64,000 nucleotides of DNA. Source: Bin87 sp965220105 (lineage in GTDB: Bacteria > Chloroflexota > Dehalococcoidia > Lucifugimonadales > UBA3495). The DNA is taken from NCBI GenBank assembly GCA_965220105.1, contig OZ244811.1, positions 3,348,001 to 3,412,000 on the forward strand, read 5' to 3'. Under the pieces are notes generated by a model. It was not told where the DNA came from. It worked only from the letters and a program-made list of their open reading frames with translations, and made no database searches. A program made the translations under genes and the position numbers. Below, in pieces: positions 40,445-51,080 of this stretch (the first letter of the stretch is position 1; each line of letters begins with the position of its first letter).

Positions 40445-41617
40445 TTAGACCGGGCGGTTGACGTAGTCTTCGCGGGCGCGGTCCAGAGCGCGGGTGCGTC
40501 CGGCCTGCAGGGTTTCGTGGCGCTCGTAGGCCCACTGGTTGGACGCGATGGCCGCCTCGGCGGAACCCTGGAAATGGGGCATGACGTGGCGGGCCATGAG
40601 TTCGTAGCTGTGGAGCATGTGCTCACGGGCGGCCCAGTCCACGGTCTGCACCATGAACGAGCCAAACCCGCCGCTGCGCTCCTCGAGCCGCTTGATACCC
40701 TCGATGCAGTCGTCGGGGGTGCCGATGATCCAGGCGCCCCGCTCGGCCAGCACGTCGATGATCTTATCGGGCGGACCATCGACCACCTGGGGGCGGCCCA
40801 TGGTGTGCTCGAAGTACTCCCGCTGGTAGCGTCCGGCGCCGATACGGGCCTGCTCAAAGGCATCCTTGCGGGTGTCGGCCAGGTGGACGGGCAGCACCAG
40901 GCGCCATTCAAAACGGTCAACCACCTGGTTGTGTTCGGCAGCGGATTCCTCGCAAATGTCCCAGAGTTCGTTCAAATCGGCGCCCTGGGCCATGTTGGGG
41001 TCTCTGGGCGTGGTGATGGTCAGCACCGACGCGCCGTGTTTGCCGGCCAGGGTTACGCCGGAGGGGGTCTGCACCGAGGCCACGGAGATGGGCATGTGAG
41101 GCGTCTGGTAGGGACGCAGCTGGAGCATGGCCTCGTTCAGCTCGAACCAGTCACTCTTGTGGGTGATGGGTTCCTTCTCGGTGAAGAGGCGCATGATGAC
41201 GCCGAGGGCCTCGTCCATGCGGATGCGCTGCTTGGTGGGATCGATGCCCATCATGTAGGCATCGCCGGGGAGCGCGCCGGGGCCCACGCCCAGCATCACA
41301 CGACCGCGGGTCATGTGGTCCAGCTGGGTCATCCAGTTGGCCACCATGAAAGGATGGTGGTAAGGCAGGCTGACGACGCCGGTGCCGAGCTTAATATGCT
41401 TGGTGCGGTCGGCGGCGACGCCAATGAAGATTTCGGGGGACGAAATGATTTCCCAGCCGGCGCTGTGGTGCTCACCGATCCAGGCTTCGTCGAAGCCCAG
41501 ATAGTCGAGCCACTGTACCAGTTCCAGGTCGCGTTCCAGCGCCAGGGTGGGGTTTTCACCGGCCCGGTGGAACGGACCCATAAAGATGCCAAATTTCATG
41601 CGATCGGGTAACGCCAT
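40445..41617 (-). CDS. LLM class flavin-dependent oxidoreductase (limonene-monooxygenase-like)
   Basis: MKFGIFMGPFHRAGENPTLA, LGFDEAWIGEHHSAGWEIIS, IKLGTGVVSLPYHHPFMVAN and VMLGVGPGALPGDAYMMGID are signatures of the luciferase-like group that includes FMNH2-dependent alkane and limonene 1,2-monooxygenases. At 390 residues it is normal for this branch. GGAGGAGG lies 8-11 bases before the ATG at 41617. The tandem esterase gene is downstream on the same strand (95 bases), so a Baeyer-Villiger-type oxidation followed by ester hydrolysis would make sense, but this is inference. Confidence 0.88.
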   Translation of the reverse strand: MALPDRMKFGIFMGPFHRAGENPTLALERDLELVQWLDYLGFDEAWIGEHHSAGWEIISSPEIFIGVAADRTKHIKLGTGVVSLPYHHPFMVANWMTQLDHMTRGRVMLGVGPGALPGDAYMMGIDPTKQRIRMDEALGVIMRLFTEKEPITHKSDWFELNEAMLQLRPYQTPHMPISVASVQTPSGVTLAGKHGASVLTITTPRDPNMAQGADLNELWDICEESAAEHNQVVDRFEWRLVLPVHLADTRKDAFEQARIGAGRYQREYFEHTMGRPQVVDGPPDKIIDVLAERGAWIIGTPDDCIEGIKRLEERSGGFGSFMVQTVDWAAREHMLHSYELMARHVMPHFQGSAEAAIASNQWAYERHETLQAGRTRALDRAREDYVNRPV

Positions 41618-41791
41618 TGGGGAACCTCCTCCGTGCGAGCCCTGCTAGTGGTGCGCGGCGCGCCTTCAGTAGCGCCCACGCGGGGATTGAACGGTTATGG
41701 CCGCATTATATGGGGGATAGGTTACGGCGGCAAGCGGGAGCGCTTTGGGTATAATAGAAACTCCGACCTACCAAGCACGAGGTGGATGAAT

Positions 41792-43371
41792 ATGCCGGGA
41801 ATGACGCAACAGATTCAGATGATAGGCAGTCAAAATCAGATGCGTAACGCCGAGAAGTTAGCCCGCGATTGGGCAGTGGCCCACGCTGGCAGCTACCACG
41901 ATCCGGCGCGCAAGGAATTGGGCGGTACTCTGCCCTTCCGGATCTATGAGCGGGATAATCTGACTATCACCCTGTCCAAACCGTCGTCACCAGTCATCAA
42001 GCATTGCCAACTGATCAGCGTTCGGTACCAGCATCCCGGTATAGAAACACCCTACGTGAGTTATCTGATGACTTACACGCCGGCGGAATCGGCGCATCCC
42101 GGCGGTTACCTGGTATCCGTTACCGACTGGCCGGCCGCGCTGCAAGCCGATATGCTGCCGTGGCTCGATAAAGCGGAAGCTGGGATCGATGGTCTGGATG
42201 GTCTCATGCTTGAAATCGATTCCAACCGTTCCGACGGTGGGAAATCCGGCGCAAACGAAAATGAGTCGGTGTCCGGCATCGACGACTTGTTCGGACGAGG
42301 AGACCTGACTATTGTCCTGACTGAGGACGGTCAACCGGAAAGTGATTTTCGAGAACTGGCGGCGGAATATAGTGACTGGGCCCATGTGAATACGCTCAGT
42401 GCGTCGGAGCGATTGACAATTGGCCTGGAGTTGTCAATGGAGCAGCTCTACGATTGGGTTAGGGCAAGAATCGCGCTCTTTTCGCGTCACCCGAACGCTG
42501 ATGGCCATAAGCTGTTGATGGCGGAATCCGATTACGAGCCGGCTGCTACTTTTCTCAAGCAACAACGGGACCGCACCATCAACGAAATCCCCAACCGCAA
42601 CTGCTTATTCCTGATGGAATTGCTGGAGTCCACTACGGGTATGCCGGCCGTTTCCTTGGCAGCGGACGCCGACATTATGGCAGAAGAGATTGTTGAATCA
42701 ACGACCCAACCGAAAGAAGACCCCGGGGAAGTGGACCGCCCGGAACATGTTGCTCTCCGGCAACGCGTTTACGTGCTGGAAGACCAGCTAAATGAAGCTA
42801 CTACGACCATCGACGCATTGCGCGAACAGCTTCAGCAGTACGAATCTTACTATGCTGACGAGCAAACTGTGACAACAGGCGATGGGGCAAGCGATGACGT
42901 CGTTCGGGAGTTGGACGGTAATCGCGTAAATACGGTGCTGGGCGGCCTCGCCGATCGAGAACGGTTTCCCAGGCTTCGGTTTCTTACCAACTGCGCGAAG
43001 GGGGTTGAAGACTATGGCAAGCCGAGACCCAACGGAGTGGAAATTTTAGCGGCAATGGACGCCATAAACCGATTGGCGCAAGCCTGGTACAACACGCCAA
43101 GTGGCGGCATTGGCCCTTGGGACAACTATTTCATCCATCTCACCGGATGGAGCCATGCCGACGGCGAGTCAGAATTCACAATGTCCCGCTACGGCGAAAA
43201 GAGGTCTTTCAGCGACCAGGAACATGGGGGCTTGTTACCATTGAACGCCATCTGACCTATCGAGGATCCAGTGGAGGGTTGCAGATATTCTTCGACCGGG
43301 ACGATATCACTGATACTTTCATCGTCGGCTATATCGGCGAGCATCTGCCCTATGCCACGGCGCGCTCCTGA
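41792..43371 (+). pseudogene. Large protein of unknown family, frameshifted near 43226
   Basis: From ATG 41792 (GAGGTG 7 bases upstream) the frame runs to a stop at 43255. The N-terminal 130 residues form a beta-rich domain (YVSYLMTYTPAESAHPGGYL, VSVTDWPAAL), followed by helical regions, a coiled coil near HVALRQRVYVLEDQLNEATT, and a C-terminal domain (RVNTVLGGLADRERFPRLRF). The end of that domain continues in another frame to 43371 (LVTIERHLTYRGSSGGLQIF, then IVGYIGEHLPYATARS). One extra G in the GGGGG at 43225-43229 would join them into about 527 residues. I do not recognise the family. Confidence 0.6.
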
Positions 43372-43394
43372 AGGGTTGACCAGCAGGGGCGGGG

Positions 43395-43598
43395 TCAGTC
43401 GGAGCGGTCCACTCTGTTGCCATTCAGACCATTCAGTTCTTCCAGGCGTTTGATTAGGGCTTCGGTAGCTGCCTGGCACCGCTCAATGATTTGGTCGGCC
43501 CGCTCACGTTTCCAATCTGCCCCCGCTTCCGCCGCTGGCGTTCCTCCTGGAGACGGCTGTCTCTGTGGATCAGAAGCGGCGAGGAATACGGTTTCCAA
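43395..43598 (-). CDS. Possible small hypothetical protein
   Basis: A minus-strand frame ends at 43395 with a helical, Glu/Arg-rich segment (ADQIIERCQAATEALIKRLE, then ELNGLNG). Its upstream part reads through a family-A repeat (43620-43657), so a TTG at 43598 would be the first plausible start; no ribosome-binding site is visible. It may also be chance coding in the 333-base gap before 43705. Confidence 0.2.
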   Translation of the reverse strand: METVFLAASDPQRQPSPGGTPAAEAGADWKRERADQIIERCQAATEALIKRLEELNGLNGNRVDRSD

Positions 43599-43619
43599 AC
43601 CGACGTTCGCGGCGAGCTC

Positions 43620-43657
43620 ACCCTCACCCCAACCCTCTCCCATCAAGGGAGAGGGGG
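43620..43657. repeat. Family-A palindromic repeat
   Basis: ACCCTCACCCCAACCC followed by TCTCCC paired with GGGAGA; it separates convergent genes. Confidence 0.68.
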
Positions 43658-43704
43658 TATGGCGGTTTGTTTGCCCCACGCCGGTATGGGCGATGGGGGT
43701 GGGG

Positions 43705-44643
43705 TCAGGCCGTTAGCAGGGGCAATCCTTCGTCGGCGCGTACTTCGTTGATGATCTCCAGGACGCGCTGGGACAGGGGCGGGTAGGACAGCTCGAACTC
43801 GGTGAGCAGGCGGCTGTTGTCCACCAGGAAGTTGCCGGAGTGCTCCCGTCCGCCCGGGTCGTCGAAGCTGATCTGAGCATCGGGCAGGTACCCTCGCACC
43901 AACTCGGCCAGGTCGCCCAGGCTGATGGCGGTGCCGCCGGAGTTGTAGACCGGATACTCGCTGCGATCGACCAGGGACACCCGGACGAAGGCTTCGGCGA
44001 TGTCCTCAACGTGGATGGGCAGCCGCATCATCTCCTGGTAGGGGAAGCTGACGGGCTCCCCCCGGGACGGCAGGGTCACGCAGCGCACGTGGTCTACGGA
44101 GCCGCGCACCTTGTCGGGCCCGGTGACGTTGGCCGGCCGGATGCCGGTAATGGACATACCGTAGTTCTCGTTGAACATCTTGGCCTGGAATTCATTGAAA
44201 ATCTTGTGCACGGCATATTGGCTGGTCCCGAAGGTGCCGTCGTCCTCGGTGGCCAGGCGGTCGCCGAAGTTGGCCTGCTGCCCGCTGACGGCCACGGAAC
44301 TGGCGTAAACCACCCGGTTTACGCCCAGCAGCCGCGCCGCCTCGAAGCAGTTATCCATGCCCAGGATGTTCAGGCGCATCTGGTGGTGAGGGTTGCCCTC
44401 GCCGCCTCCCAGGAGGTAGGCCAGGTTGATGATGCGATCGGGTTCCGACTCGACAATGGAGCGCGTCACCTGCTCGAAGTCGGTGATGTCGACCCGGGAG
44501 CTGCGGACGGCGTCCGGTTCGACGCCAGGAATGTCGGGGATGGGATTGATGTCGGTGGCGTAGACCTGCTCACCGCGTTCCACCAGCTTGCGGATGACAC
44601 GGGGGCCGATGAAACCGGCGCCACCCATTACCAGGACTGTCAT
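43705..44643 (-). CDS. NAD-dependent epimerase/dehydratase (extended SDR) family protein
   Basis: The 312-residue protein starts MTVLVMGGAGFIGPRVIRKL (GGxGxxG) and has the extended-SDR landmarks RVVYASSVAVSG (catalytic Ser), QYAVHKIFNEF (YxxxK), and GIRPANVTGPDKVRG. A likely substrate is a nucleotide sugar or a related polyol; no sugar-pathway genes are adjacent. GAGAGGTG lies 5 bases before the ATG. Confidence 0.87.
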   Translation of the reverse strand: MTVLVMGGAGFIGPRVIRKLVERGEQVYATDINPIPDIPGVEPDAVRSSRVDITDFEQVTRSIVESEPDRIINLAYLLGGGEGNPHHQMRLNILGMDNCFEAARLLGVNRVVYASSVAVSGQQANFGDRLATEDDGTFGTSQYAVHKIFNEFQAKMFNENYGMSITGIRPANVTGPDKVRGSVDHVRCVTLPSRGEPVSFPYQEMMRLPIHVEDIAEAFVRVSLVDRSEYPVYNSGGTAISLGDLAELVRGYLPDAQISFDDPGGREHSGNFLVDNSRLLTEFELSYPPLSQRVLEIINEVRADEGLPLLTA

Positions 44644-44673
44644 GTTGCACCTCTCGATTGGTGTGGAAACTAA

Positions 44674-44739
44674 TCCGGATGAACCTTCCGGGACTACAGG
44701 GTCGACAGGATTATCGCCGGTTCATCCTGCGCGTCCGGA
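44674..44739. repeat. Imperfect inverted repeat around GGACTACAGGGTCGACAGGAT
   Basis: TCCGGATGAACC (44674) pairs with GGTTCATCCTG...TCCGGA (to 44739). It lies between the epimerase gene and the methyltransferase gene on the same strand. It is a different palindrome type from families A-C. Confidence 0.4.
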
Positions 44740-44752
44740 GTATGAATGTGCA

Positions 44753-45577
44753 TCAGCGGCGAACGGCGACGAAGAACAGGCGGCGGAAGGGGTACAGGGT
44801 AACGCCGTCGGGCCGTTTGGGATAGTCTACGTTCAGGCGTCGGCGGTATTCTTCGACGTACATCTGGCGGTCAGCATCGTCTAGGCCGTTGAGGATGGGA
44901 CGCAGGCCGGTGCCGGTCACCCACTCCAGAACTGCGTCGTCGCCGGCCAGCACGTGCTGATATTCGGTGGTCCACACGTCCAGGTGGGCGCTTTCGCTAG
45001 CCAGCAGGTCGTAATAAAAATCGGGATCCTGCACCCAGCGGTTTCCTACGGCCCCCCGCAGCTCGGTGCCGCCGATGGGTTGTCCGCCGGCCCCGCCGTT
45101 TTCCAGGGTTTCCCGCATTAGTTGATGCGACCGCATATCCCAGCTCAGGGGAGCCTGCACGGAGAGACACCCGCCCGATGGCAGCATGCGCCAGAGGCGG
45201 GACACCAGCTCCCGGTGGTCGGGTACCCACTGGATAACGGCGTTGGAATACAGCACCGCCGGGGGATGGTCGGGCTGCCAGTCGGCCAGGTCGCCCTGCT
45301 GCCACTGGACTTGGGACGGGGTCTCGGCGGCCTGGGCCAGCATTTCCGGCGAGTTGTCCATGCCAACGACGACGGCGCCGGGCCAGCGGTCGGCCAGCAA
45401 ACGGGTTACGTTGCCGCTGCCACAGCCCAGGTCGTAGATAAAGTCGGGGTGTTCCAGGGGGATGCGGCCCATCAAGTCGAGGGCGGGGCGCATCCGGTGG
45501 TCGGCAAACTTGAGATACTGGCCGGGATCCCAGGATTCGCCGGCGATGTCGCGTTGGTGAGGAGCGGCTTGGGTCAT
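44753..45577 (-). CDS. tam: Trans-aconitate 2-methyltransferase-like SAM-dependent methyltransferase
   Basis: The start (ESWDPGQYLKFADHRMRPAL, then DLMGRIPL) and motif I (IYDLGCGSGNVTRLLADRWP) match Tam, as do VVGMDNSPEMLAQAAE, the SNAVIQWVPDH motif IV, and the final VTLYPFRRLFFVAVRR. Tam methylates trans-aconitate, an inhibitor of aconitase, using S-adenosylmethionine. ATG at 45577 is taken as start because the TAxWDPxxY box follows at the usual distance; a clear ribosome-binding site is not seen. Related methyltransferases with other acids as substrates cannot be excluded. Confidence 0.78.
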   Translation of the reverse strand: MTQAAPHQRDIAGESWDPGQYLKFADHRMRPALDLMGRIPLEHPDFIYDLGCGSGNVTRLLADRWPGAVVVGMDNSPEMLAQAAETPSQVQWQQGDLADWQPDHPPAVLYSNAVIQWVPDHRELVSRLWRMLPSGGCLSVQAPLSWDMRSHQLMRETLENGGAGGQPIGGTELRGAVGNRWVQDPDFYYDLLASESAHLDVWTTEYQHVLAGDDAVLEWVTGTGLRPILNGLDDADRQMYVEEYRRRLNVDYPKRPDGVTLYPFRRLFFVAVRR

Positions 45578-45678
45578 GATGGAGGTCGCCTGTTGTGGGA
45601 TGGACTTTGGTTGGGCCGAGTATAGGTTGGGCCACAAAACCCGTCAACAGCGGCCCGGTTTAAGGCGGCGAGAACGCC

Positions 45679-45846
45679 TTATTGCGGGGAGCGCAGTGAG
45701 GTGGCTGCCACCACCGGTCATTGCGAGGAGCGCAGCGACGTGGCAATCCCGGTGCATGTAAGTTCGCCCTTCGGTAACGAGATTGCCGCGCTCCGCTCGC
45801 AATGACCGGTTCGCAGCGGGACGGCCAGGCTGCGCTGGCAATGACG
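45679..45846. repeat. Family-B palindromic repeats, nested pair
   Basis: A full copy (45718-45806, ends GTCATTGCGAGGAGCGCAGC and CGCTCGCAATGAC) sits inside outer, more diverged arms (ATTGCGGGGAGCGCAG at 45681 and CTGCGCTGGCAATGAC to 45846). This fills most of the 282-base gap between two minus-strand genes. Confidence 0.7.
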
Positions 45847-45859
45847 GCTGGGGCATTGG

Positions 45860-47182
45860 TCAGGGGGTCTGACCGCCCAGGGCCAGCAGTTTCCCGTCGG
45901 ACGTAGGCAAGTAAATCGCGCCGTCGACCACCGCCGGCGCCGCCGACAGCCCGCGGGCGACCAGGTCGTACTCCCAGGCCAGGTTGCCGTTGGCGACGTC
46001 AAATGCCATCAGCCGGCTGCCGCTGGTGGCGATGATGAGCAGGTTGGCGGCGGCCACCGGTTCGGCCACCACCTCTGCCATTTCCAGTTGATGGCTCCAG
46101 ACCTCCCGGCCCGTTGCGCCGTCCAGGGCGGTAATCAGGCCGGTTTCGTTGGTCACCAGCAGGTAGCCGTTGGCGTACACCGGGCTGAACTTGACGCGCC
46201 CGCCGGCGGAGCCGACCCACAGACTGCCGACCTGTTGGGGCGCAGTTGACCGCAACCGCCAGGCGAAGAAGTTGACCTGGGCGACGTAGGCGAACCGGCT
46301 GAACGGACGGCTGATGGCGTGGGGGTCCACGGCCCAGACCGCGCCGCGATTGGTGACAAAGTAGGCGCGCCCGTCAGCGATGACGGGCCCGCCGGCCACC
46401 GGGGTGCCCGTGAAGAATTTGAGCCGGCGTCTGCCCGTGTCCGGGTCGGCGGTGATGAACCGTTCGCCCAGGGAAGTGGCGGCGACCACTTCGCCGTCGG
46501 TGGCTACGTGGCTCACCACCCAGCCGTTGGTCCTGGTGGACCAGCGAGGTTCTCCGGTGGCGGCGTCCAGGGCCTCCAGGAGGCTGTTGGAGGATCCGAC
46601 GTACACGGTTCCGTCTGCCACGGTGGGCGACGCCAGAACGATGTTGCCCAGGTTATGCTCCCACAGCAGCGAGCCGGTCTCCCGGTCCAGCGCCAGGATG
46701 CGGTGGTCGCGCGCTCCCAGATAAACCGCCTGATCTGATACCGCCGGAGCGCTGTCCGAAGGGGAACCGATATCGTAGCTCCACAGGGTATCGCCGCTGG
46801 CGGTATCGAGGGCGGCGACGATGCCGTCCTGGGTGGTGATGTAAATGACCGCGCCCACCACCGCCGGCGTCGCGGATATTGTGCCCGGGGCGTCCAGCTC
46901 CCACAACGGGGTCAGGGGTGGGGCGGGGGCGGCCACTCCGGTGGCCCCGGTGCCCCCCAGGTCGTGCCGTCCGGTGGGCCAGTCCGCCGCGAACCCGGCC
47001 AGCTGGGAACTGCCGGTGGCCTGGGGCGGCGGAAAGAGCAATGGCCCGAGCTGCCAGGCTCGGAAGGACAGGAAGGCAAAAAGCCCAATCAACGCCGCCG
47101 CTACTACCAGCCAGAGACGGGAGTTTCTGAGCACCCGGCGCCAGGTTGGAACCGGCCGGGAGGTGGTGGCGAGGCGTTGCAA
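45860..47182 (-). CDS. Membrane-anchored PQQ-type beta-propeller protein
   Basis: A single N-terminal membrane segment (SRLWLVVAAALIGLFAFLSF, about residues 21-40) is followed by seven or so beta-propeller blades with the PQQ-like pattern. Examples are ISATPAVVGAVIYITTQDGI with VAALDTASGDTLWSYD, and SAPAVSDQAVYLGARDHRIL with ALDRETGSLLWEH. The family includes BamB and quinoprotein-like domains; PQQ binding itself is not implied. The TTG start lacks a ribosome-binding site. It ends the transporter operon (32 bases after the permease stop) and may be an extracytoplasmic scaffold or ligand-binding partner. Confidence 0.8.
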   Translation of the reverse strand: MQRLATTSRPVPTWRRVLRNSRLWLVVAAALIGLFAFLSFRAWQLGPLLFPPPQATGSSQLAGFAADWPTGRHDLGGTGATGVAAPAPPLTPLWELDAPGTISATPAVVGAVIYITTQDGIVAALDTASGDTLWSYDIGSPSDSAPAVSDQAVYLGARDHRILALDRETGSLLWEHNLGNIVLASPTVADGTVYVGSSNSLLEALDAATGEPRWSTRTNGWVVSHVATDGEVVAATSLGERFITADPDTGRRRLKFFTGTPVAGGPVIADGRAYFVTNRGAVWAVDPHAISRPFSRFAYVAQVNFFAWRLRSTAPQQVGSLWVGSAGGRVKFSPVYANGYLLVTNETGLITALDGATGREVWSHQLEMAEVVAEPVAAANLLIIATSGSRLMAFDVANGNLAWEYDLVARGLSAAPAVVDGAIYLPTSDGKLLALGGQTP

Positions 47183-47214
47183 GGGTTAGGGCGTGGAAAG
47201 CGCAGGGGACATAC

Positions 47215-48123
47215 CTACGTTCGTCCGCGCAACTTGGGGTCCAGGACGTCCCGAATGGAATCGCCAAAGAGGTTGAACGCCAGCACCGTTACGGTAATGG
47301 CCACGCCGGGGAAGACAACCATCCACCAGCGCGGAATGAGACCGGCGGCGACGGTTCCGCCCAGCATGTTGCCCCAGGTGGCGGTGGGCAGGGGCACTCC
47401 GACGCCCAGGAATCCCAGGGACGCCTCCAGGATGATTACTGAGCCAAGGTGGGCCGTCGCCAGCACCAGCCAGGGCGCCACGCACTGGGGCGCGATGTGC
47501 TGGATCATCACCCGGGTGCTGGAGGCCCCGATGGCCTGGGCTGCATCCACGTAGGCGAATTCCTTGACGCTTAGCGTCACCGACCGCACCACGCGCACCG
47601 AAAGCGGGATCCGCGTGATGCCGATGGCGACAATCACGGTCCAAACCCCCGCCCCCATGGCCAGCACCAGAATCATTGCGAGGATCAGCGTTGGGAAAGA
47701 CATCATCAGTTCCAGGAACCGCTGGCTGTAGATGTCGAACCGGCCTCCGATGTATCCGGTTGCCACGCCCCAGATGGCGCCCAGCAGGTCACCGACCATG
47801 ACGGCGATCAGGGCGACGAACAGCGAGATTCGGGCACCGTGGATCACCCGGCTGTACAGGTCGCGCCCAATGTCGTCGGTGCCCATCCAGTGGGCGGCGC
47901 TGGGCGGTTCGCGCAGGGCCTTGAAGTCGGCTTCCTCGGTGGGGTGGTGGGTGGCAACGACCTCGGCAAAAGTCGCGATTAGTACGATGGCAATGATGGC
48001 AACGCCGCTCACGGCGCCCATGGGGTTTTGCCGGCAGAAGTTGACGATTGCCCGAACCCATCCCCCCGAAGAACGTCCTTCTTCCCGGGTCAGGGTTTCG
48101 GCGCCGGTTACCTGTTGTGCCAC
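47215..48123 (-). CDS. ABC transporter permease, DppC/OppC type
   Basis: The 302-residue protein has an N-terminal cytoplasmic lead, about six membrane segments, an OppC_N region and the EAA-type loop VRVVRSVTLSVKEFAYVDAA followed by QAIGAS.TRVMIQH. The LGTDDIGRD-type MGTDDIGRDLYSR motif, DMR-like FDIYSQRFLELMMSFP and GVAITVTVLAFNLFGDSIRD ending are typical. It would form the translocation channel with the DppB-type permease, whose gene ends 27 bases upstream. Peptides or related substrates are expected. Confidence 0.92.
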   Translation of the reverse strand: MAQQVTGAETLTREEGRSSGGWVRAIVNFCRQNPMGAVSGVAIIAIVLIATFAEVVATHHPTEEADFKALREPPSAAHWMGTDDIGRDLYSRVIHGARISLFVALIAVMVGDLLGAIWGVATGYIGGRFDIYSQRFLELMMSFPTLILAMILVLAMGAGVWTVIVAIGITRIPLSVRVVRSVTLSVKEFAYVDAAQAIGASSTRVMIQHIAPQCVAPWLVLATAHLGSVIILEASLGFLGVGVPLPTATWGNMLGGTVAAGLIPRWWMVVFPGVAITVTVLAFNLFGDSIRDVLDPKLRGRT

Positions 48124-48150
48124 GAGAATGCTCCTGTTGATTTGAGCTGC

Positions 48151-49107
<957 letters not shown>

Positions 49108-49232
49108 CAGGGCACCTCTTGGTGTTTGGCGACCCGTCAGTGTGCGATTTCAGTGTTGGTCAGTGTTTGATCGTGGGGCAGGCGACGGGTTGCCGCCCAC
49201 CCTGTTACGTCACGTTGACGAGTTGACCCTCG

Positions 49233-50912
49233 CTAGCGGCACTCCTCGGCCATCCACACGGTGTCCATGCGGTCCAGGTTGTGCACCAGGGCGCCGTGCT
49301 TGCCCTCGATGCCACGCACGCAGGTGCGCCAGGCGGCCAGGGTGCGGTTGTACCAGTACTCCACCGTGGGCGGGTCTTCGTCCAGCACGGCGGCGGCCTG
49401 CTGCACCAGCTCGTAGCGCTTGTCGAAGTCGGCTTCGGAGTCGACCTGGTCCATGATGGCGTCGAACTCGGAGTTGCAGTAGTTGGAGTGGTTTTCGCCG
49501 CCGCCGCAGCGGTAGAAGCTGTTGAGGTAGGCCGAGGGGTCGATGAAGGGTGAGGCGATACCGCCGACGGTGATGTCGAAGTTGCGGTTGGCCAGCTCCT
49601 CGAACCACACGGCAGAGGCGACGGGCCTGATGGTGGACTCGATGCCCAGGATCCGCTTGAACTCCAACTGCGCTACCTGAGTGGCGGCGGTAAAGTGGGC
49701 GTTGTTGGGGTCGCGCTGCATGAAGTCGACGTTCTTGATGCCGTCGCCGTAGCCGGCTTCTTCCATGAGGCGCTTGGCCTCGGCCTCGGCGGCGGGTCGG
49801 TCGAAGACCATGCGGGCGTCGATTTCTTCCTGGGGCTTCTGGTAGGCCTGGTCCTGGAAGGTCCAGCCGGTGCCGCCCTTGTAGCCGAACAGCCACTCGC
49901 TGACCACGTCGTGGACGGCGTTCCGGTCCAGGGCGAGCCACATGGCCTTACGCACCTTGGGGTCGTTCCAGGGCTCGCGGTCAATGTTCATCCACACTGC
50001 CAGGTAGGAGTAGGACGAGAAGGGTTGGGCCTCATAGCGCTCGTCGTTCTGGAGGATCTCGAAGGCGGCCGGGTCGACCGTTTGGGCATACTCCACGTTG
50101 CCGGCGATGAGCGCGGCGGAGCGGGAGGTGCTGTTGCCCAGCGGGTAAGTCCAAACTTCGTCCAGGTAGGGCAGGCCCTCGTTCCAGTAGTCAGGGAAGC
50201 GTTCGTTCTTCCAGACCTCGGCTTCCTGGTGTTCCAGGAAACGGAAAGCGCCGGTGCCGGGGGCGGTCTGGGATGTCTTCAGGTCGTAGCCAACGGACTC
50301 CAGGAAATCCTTGGGGAAGATGCCGTGCCATTCGAGGGCAAAGGCGTTGAGTCCGTAGTTCAGCGGCGGGGCCTTCTCAAAGGTGAAGGACACGGTCAGG
50401 GGATCGATCACTTCGATGGTGGGACCGAAGGGGTCGTAGAGACCCTTGCGCGCGCTGACCACGCCGCCGGGCGGGTTGATAACCCGTGACCAGGAAGCGG
50501 CCACGTCATCGGCGTCCATGATGGAGCCGTCGTGGAACATGACGCCCTCCCGCAGGGGGAAGGTCCACACCGCGCCGTCTTCCGACACGTCCCAGTTGGT
50601 GGCGATGTCGGGGATGATGGTCTTGCCGGCGTCCAGAGGGTTGTAGCGCAGCAGGTTGTTCAGCAGCATCATTTGCTTGAAGGAGTTGGAGACGCTGGAA
50701 ACCTGCATCAGGTCGTAGTGGGCGGGGTCGAAGTAGCCGCCGCGCCGCAGGATGCCGCCAGGTATGGCGTCCGGGTAGGCATCCTTGGTGATGGGGTTGG
50801 AAAGTACCTCGCTGGGGAGGGCGGCGGGCGGCGGGGTGGGCGTCGCCGCGTCCTGGGCGACGGCGGCCGGCTCGGGGGTGTCAGCCGGAGCCGCACCGCT
50901 GCTGGGGGCGGC
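49233..50912. repeat. 1680-bp direct duplication (other copy at 51384-53063)
   Basis: The segment from the stop codon to the Ala/Pro linker of copy 1 matches the same segment of copy 2 at a constant offset of 2151 bases. By eye I found only four mismatches, all changing an amino acid (Gly/Ala, Asn/Ser, Phe/Leu). Sequence outside the block, including signal peptides and spacers, is unrelated. Confidence 0.9.
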
Positions 50913-51080
50913 GCCGCTACTGGGGGCGGCGGCGGTGGCCGGTTCGGCAGCTCCGGAGTCACCGGAGTCCGTCGTGTCGGGTGCGCTGGTGCTGCGGCAG
51001 GCTATCGTCAGTACCAGTGTCAGCGTCAGCAGCACGGCCAGCACCGAGATGGGGGACAGGATGTAACGACGTGGCATAGA
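49233..51080 (-). CDS. ABC transporter family 5 (peptide/nickel-type) substrate-binding lipoprotein, copy 1
   Basis: A signal peptide (LSPISVLAVLLTLTLVLTIA before a cysteine) suggests a lipoprotein. An Ala/Pro/Ser-rich linker is followed by the SBP_bac_5 domain: TNWDVSEDGAVWTFPLREGV, FHDGSIMDADDVAASWSRVI and NYGLNAFALEWHGIFPKDFL. Near the C-terminus, AAVLDEDPPTVEYWYNRTLA is conserved. GAGGAGAG lies 6 bases before the ATG at 51080. From the linker onward the gene is nearly identical to copy 2. It is the binding protein closest to the permeases. Confidence 0.92.
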   Translation of the reverse strand, partial: SMPRRYILSPISVLAVLLTLTLVLTIACRSTSAPDTTDSGDSGAAEPATAAAPSSGAAPSSGAAPADTPEPAAVAQDAATPTPPPAALPSEVLSNPITKDAYPDAIPGGILRRGGYFDPAHYDLMQVSSVSNSFKQMMLLNNLLRYNPLDAGKTIIPDIATNWDVSEDGAVWTFPLREGVMFHDGSIMDADDVAASWSRVINPPGGVVSARKGLYDPFGPTIEVIDPLTVSFTFEKAPPLNYGLNAFALEWHGIFPKDFLESVGYDLKTSQTAPGTGAFRFLEHQEAEVWKNERFPDYWNEGLPYLDEVWTYPLGNSTSRSAALIAGNVEYAQTVDPAAFEILQNDERYEAQPFSSYSYLAVWMNIDREPWNDPKVRKAMWLALDRNAVHDVVSEWLFGYKGGTGWTFQDQAYQKPQEEIDARMVFDRPAAEAEAKRLMEEAGYGDGIKNVDFMQRDPNNAHFTAATQVAQLEFKRILGIESTIRPVASAVWFEELANRNFDITVGGIASPFIDPSAYLNSFYRCGGGENHSNYCNSEFDAIMDQVDSEADFDKRYELVQQAAAVLDEDPPTVEYWYNRTLAAWRTCVRGIEGKHGALVHNLDRMDTVWMAEECR

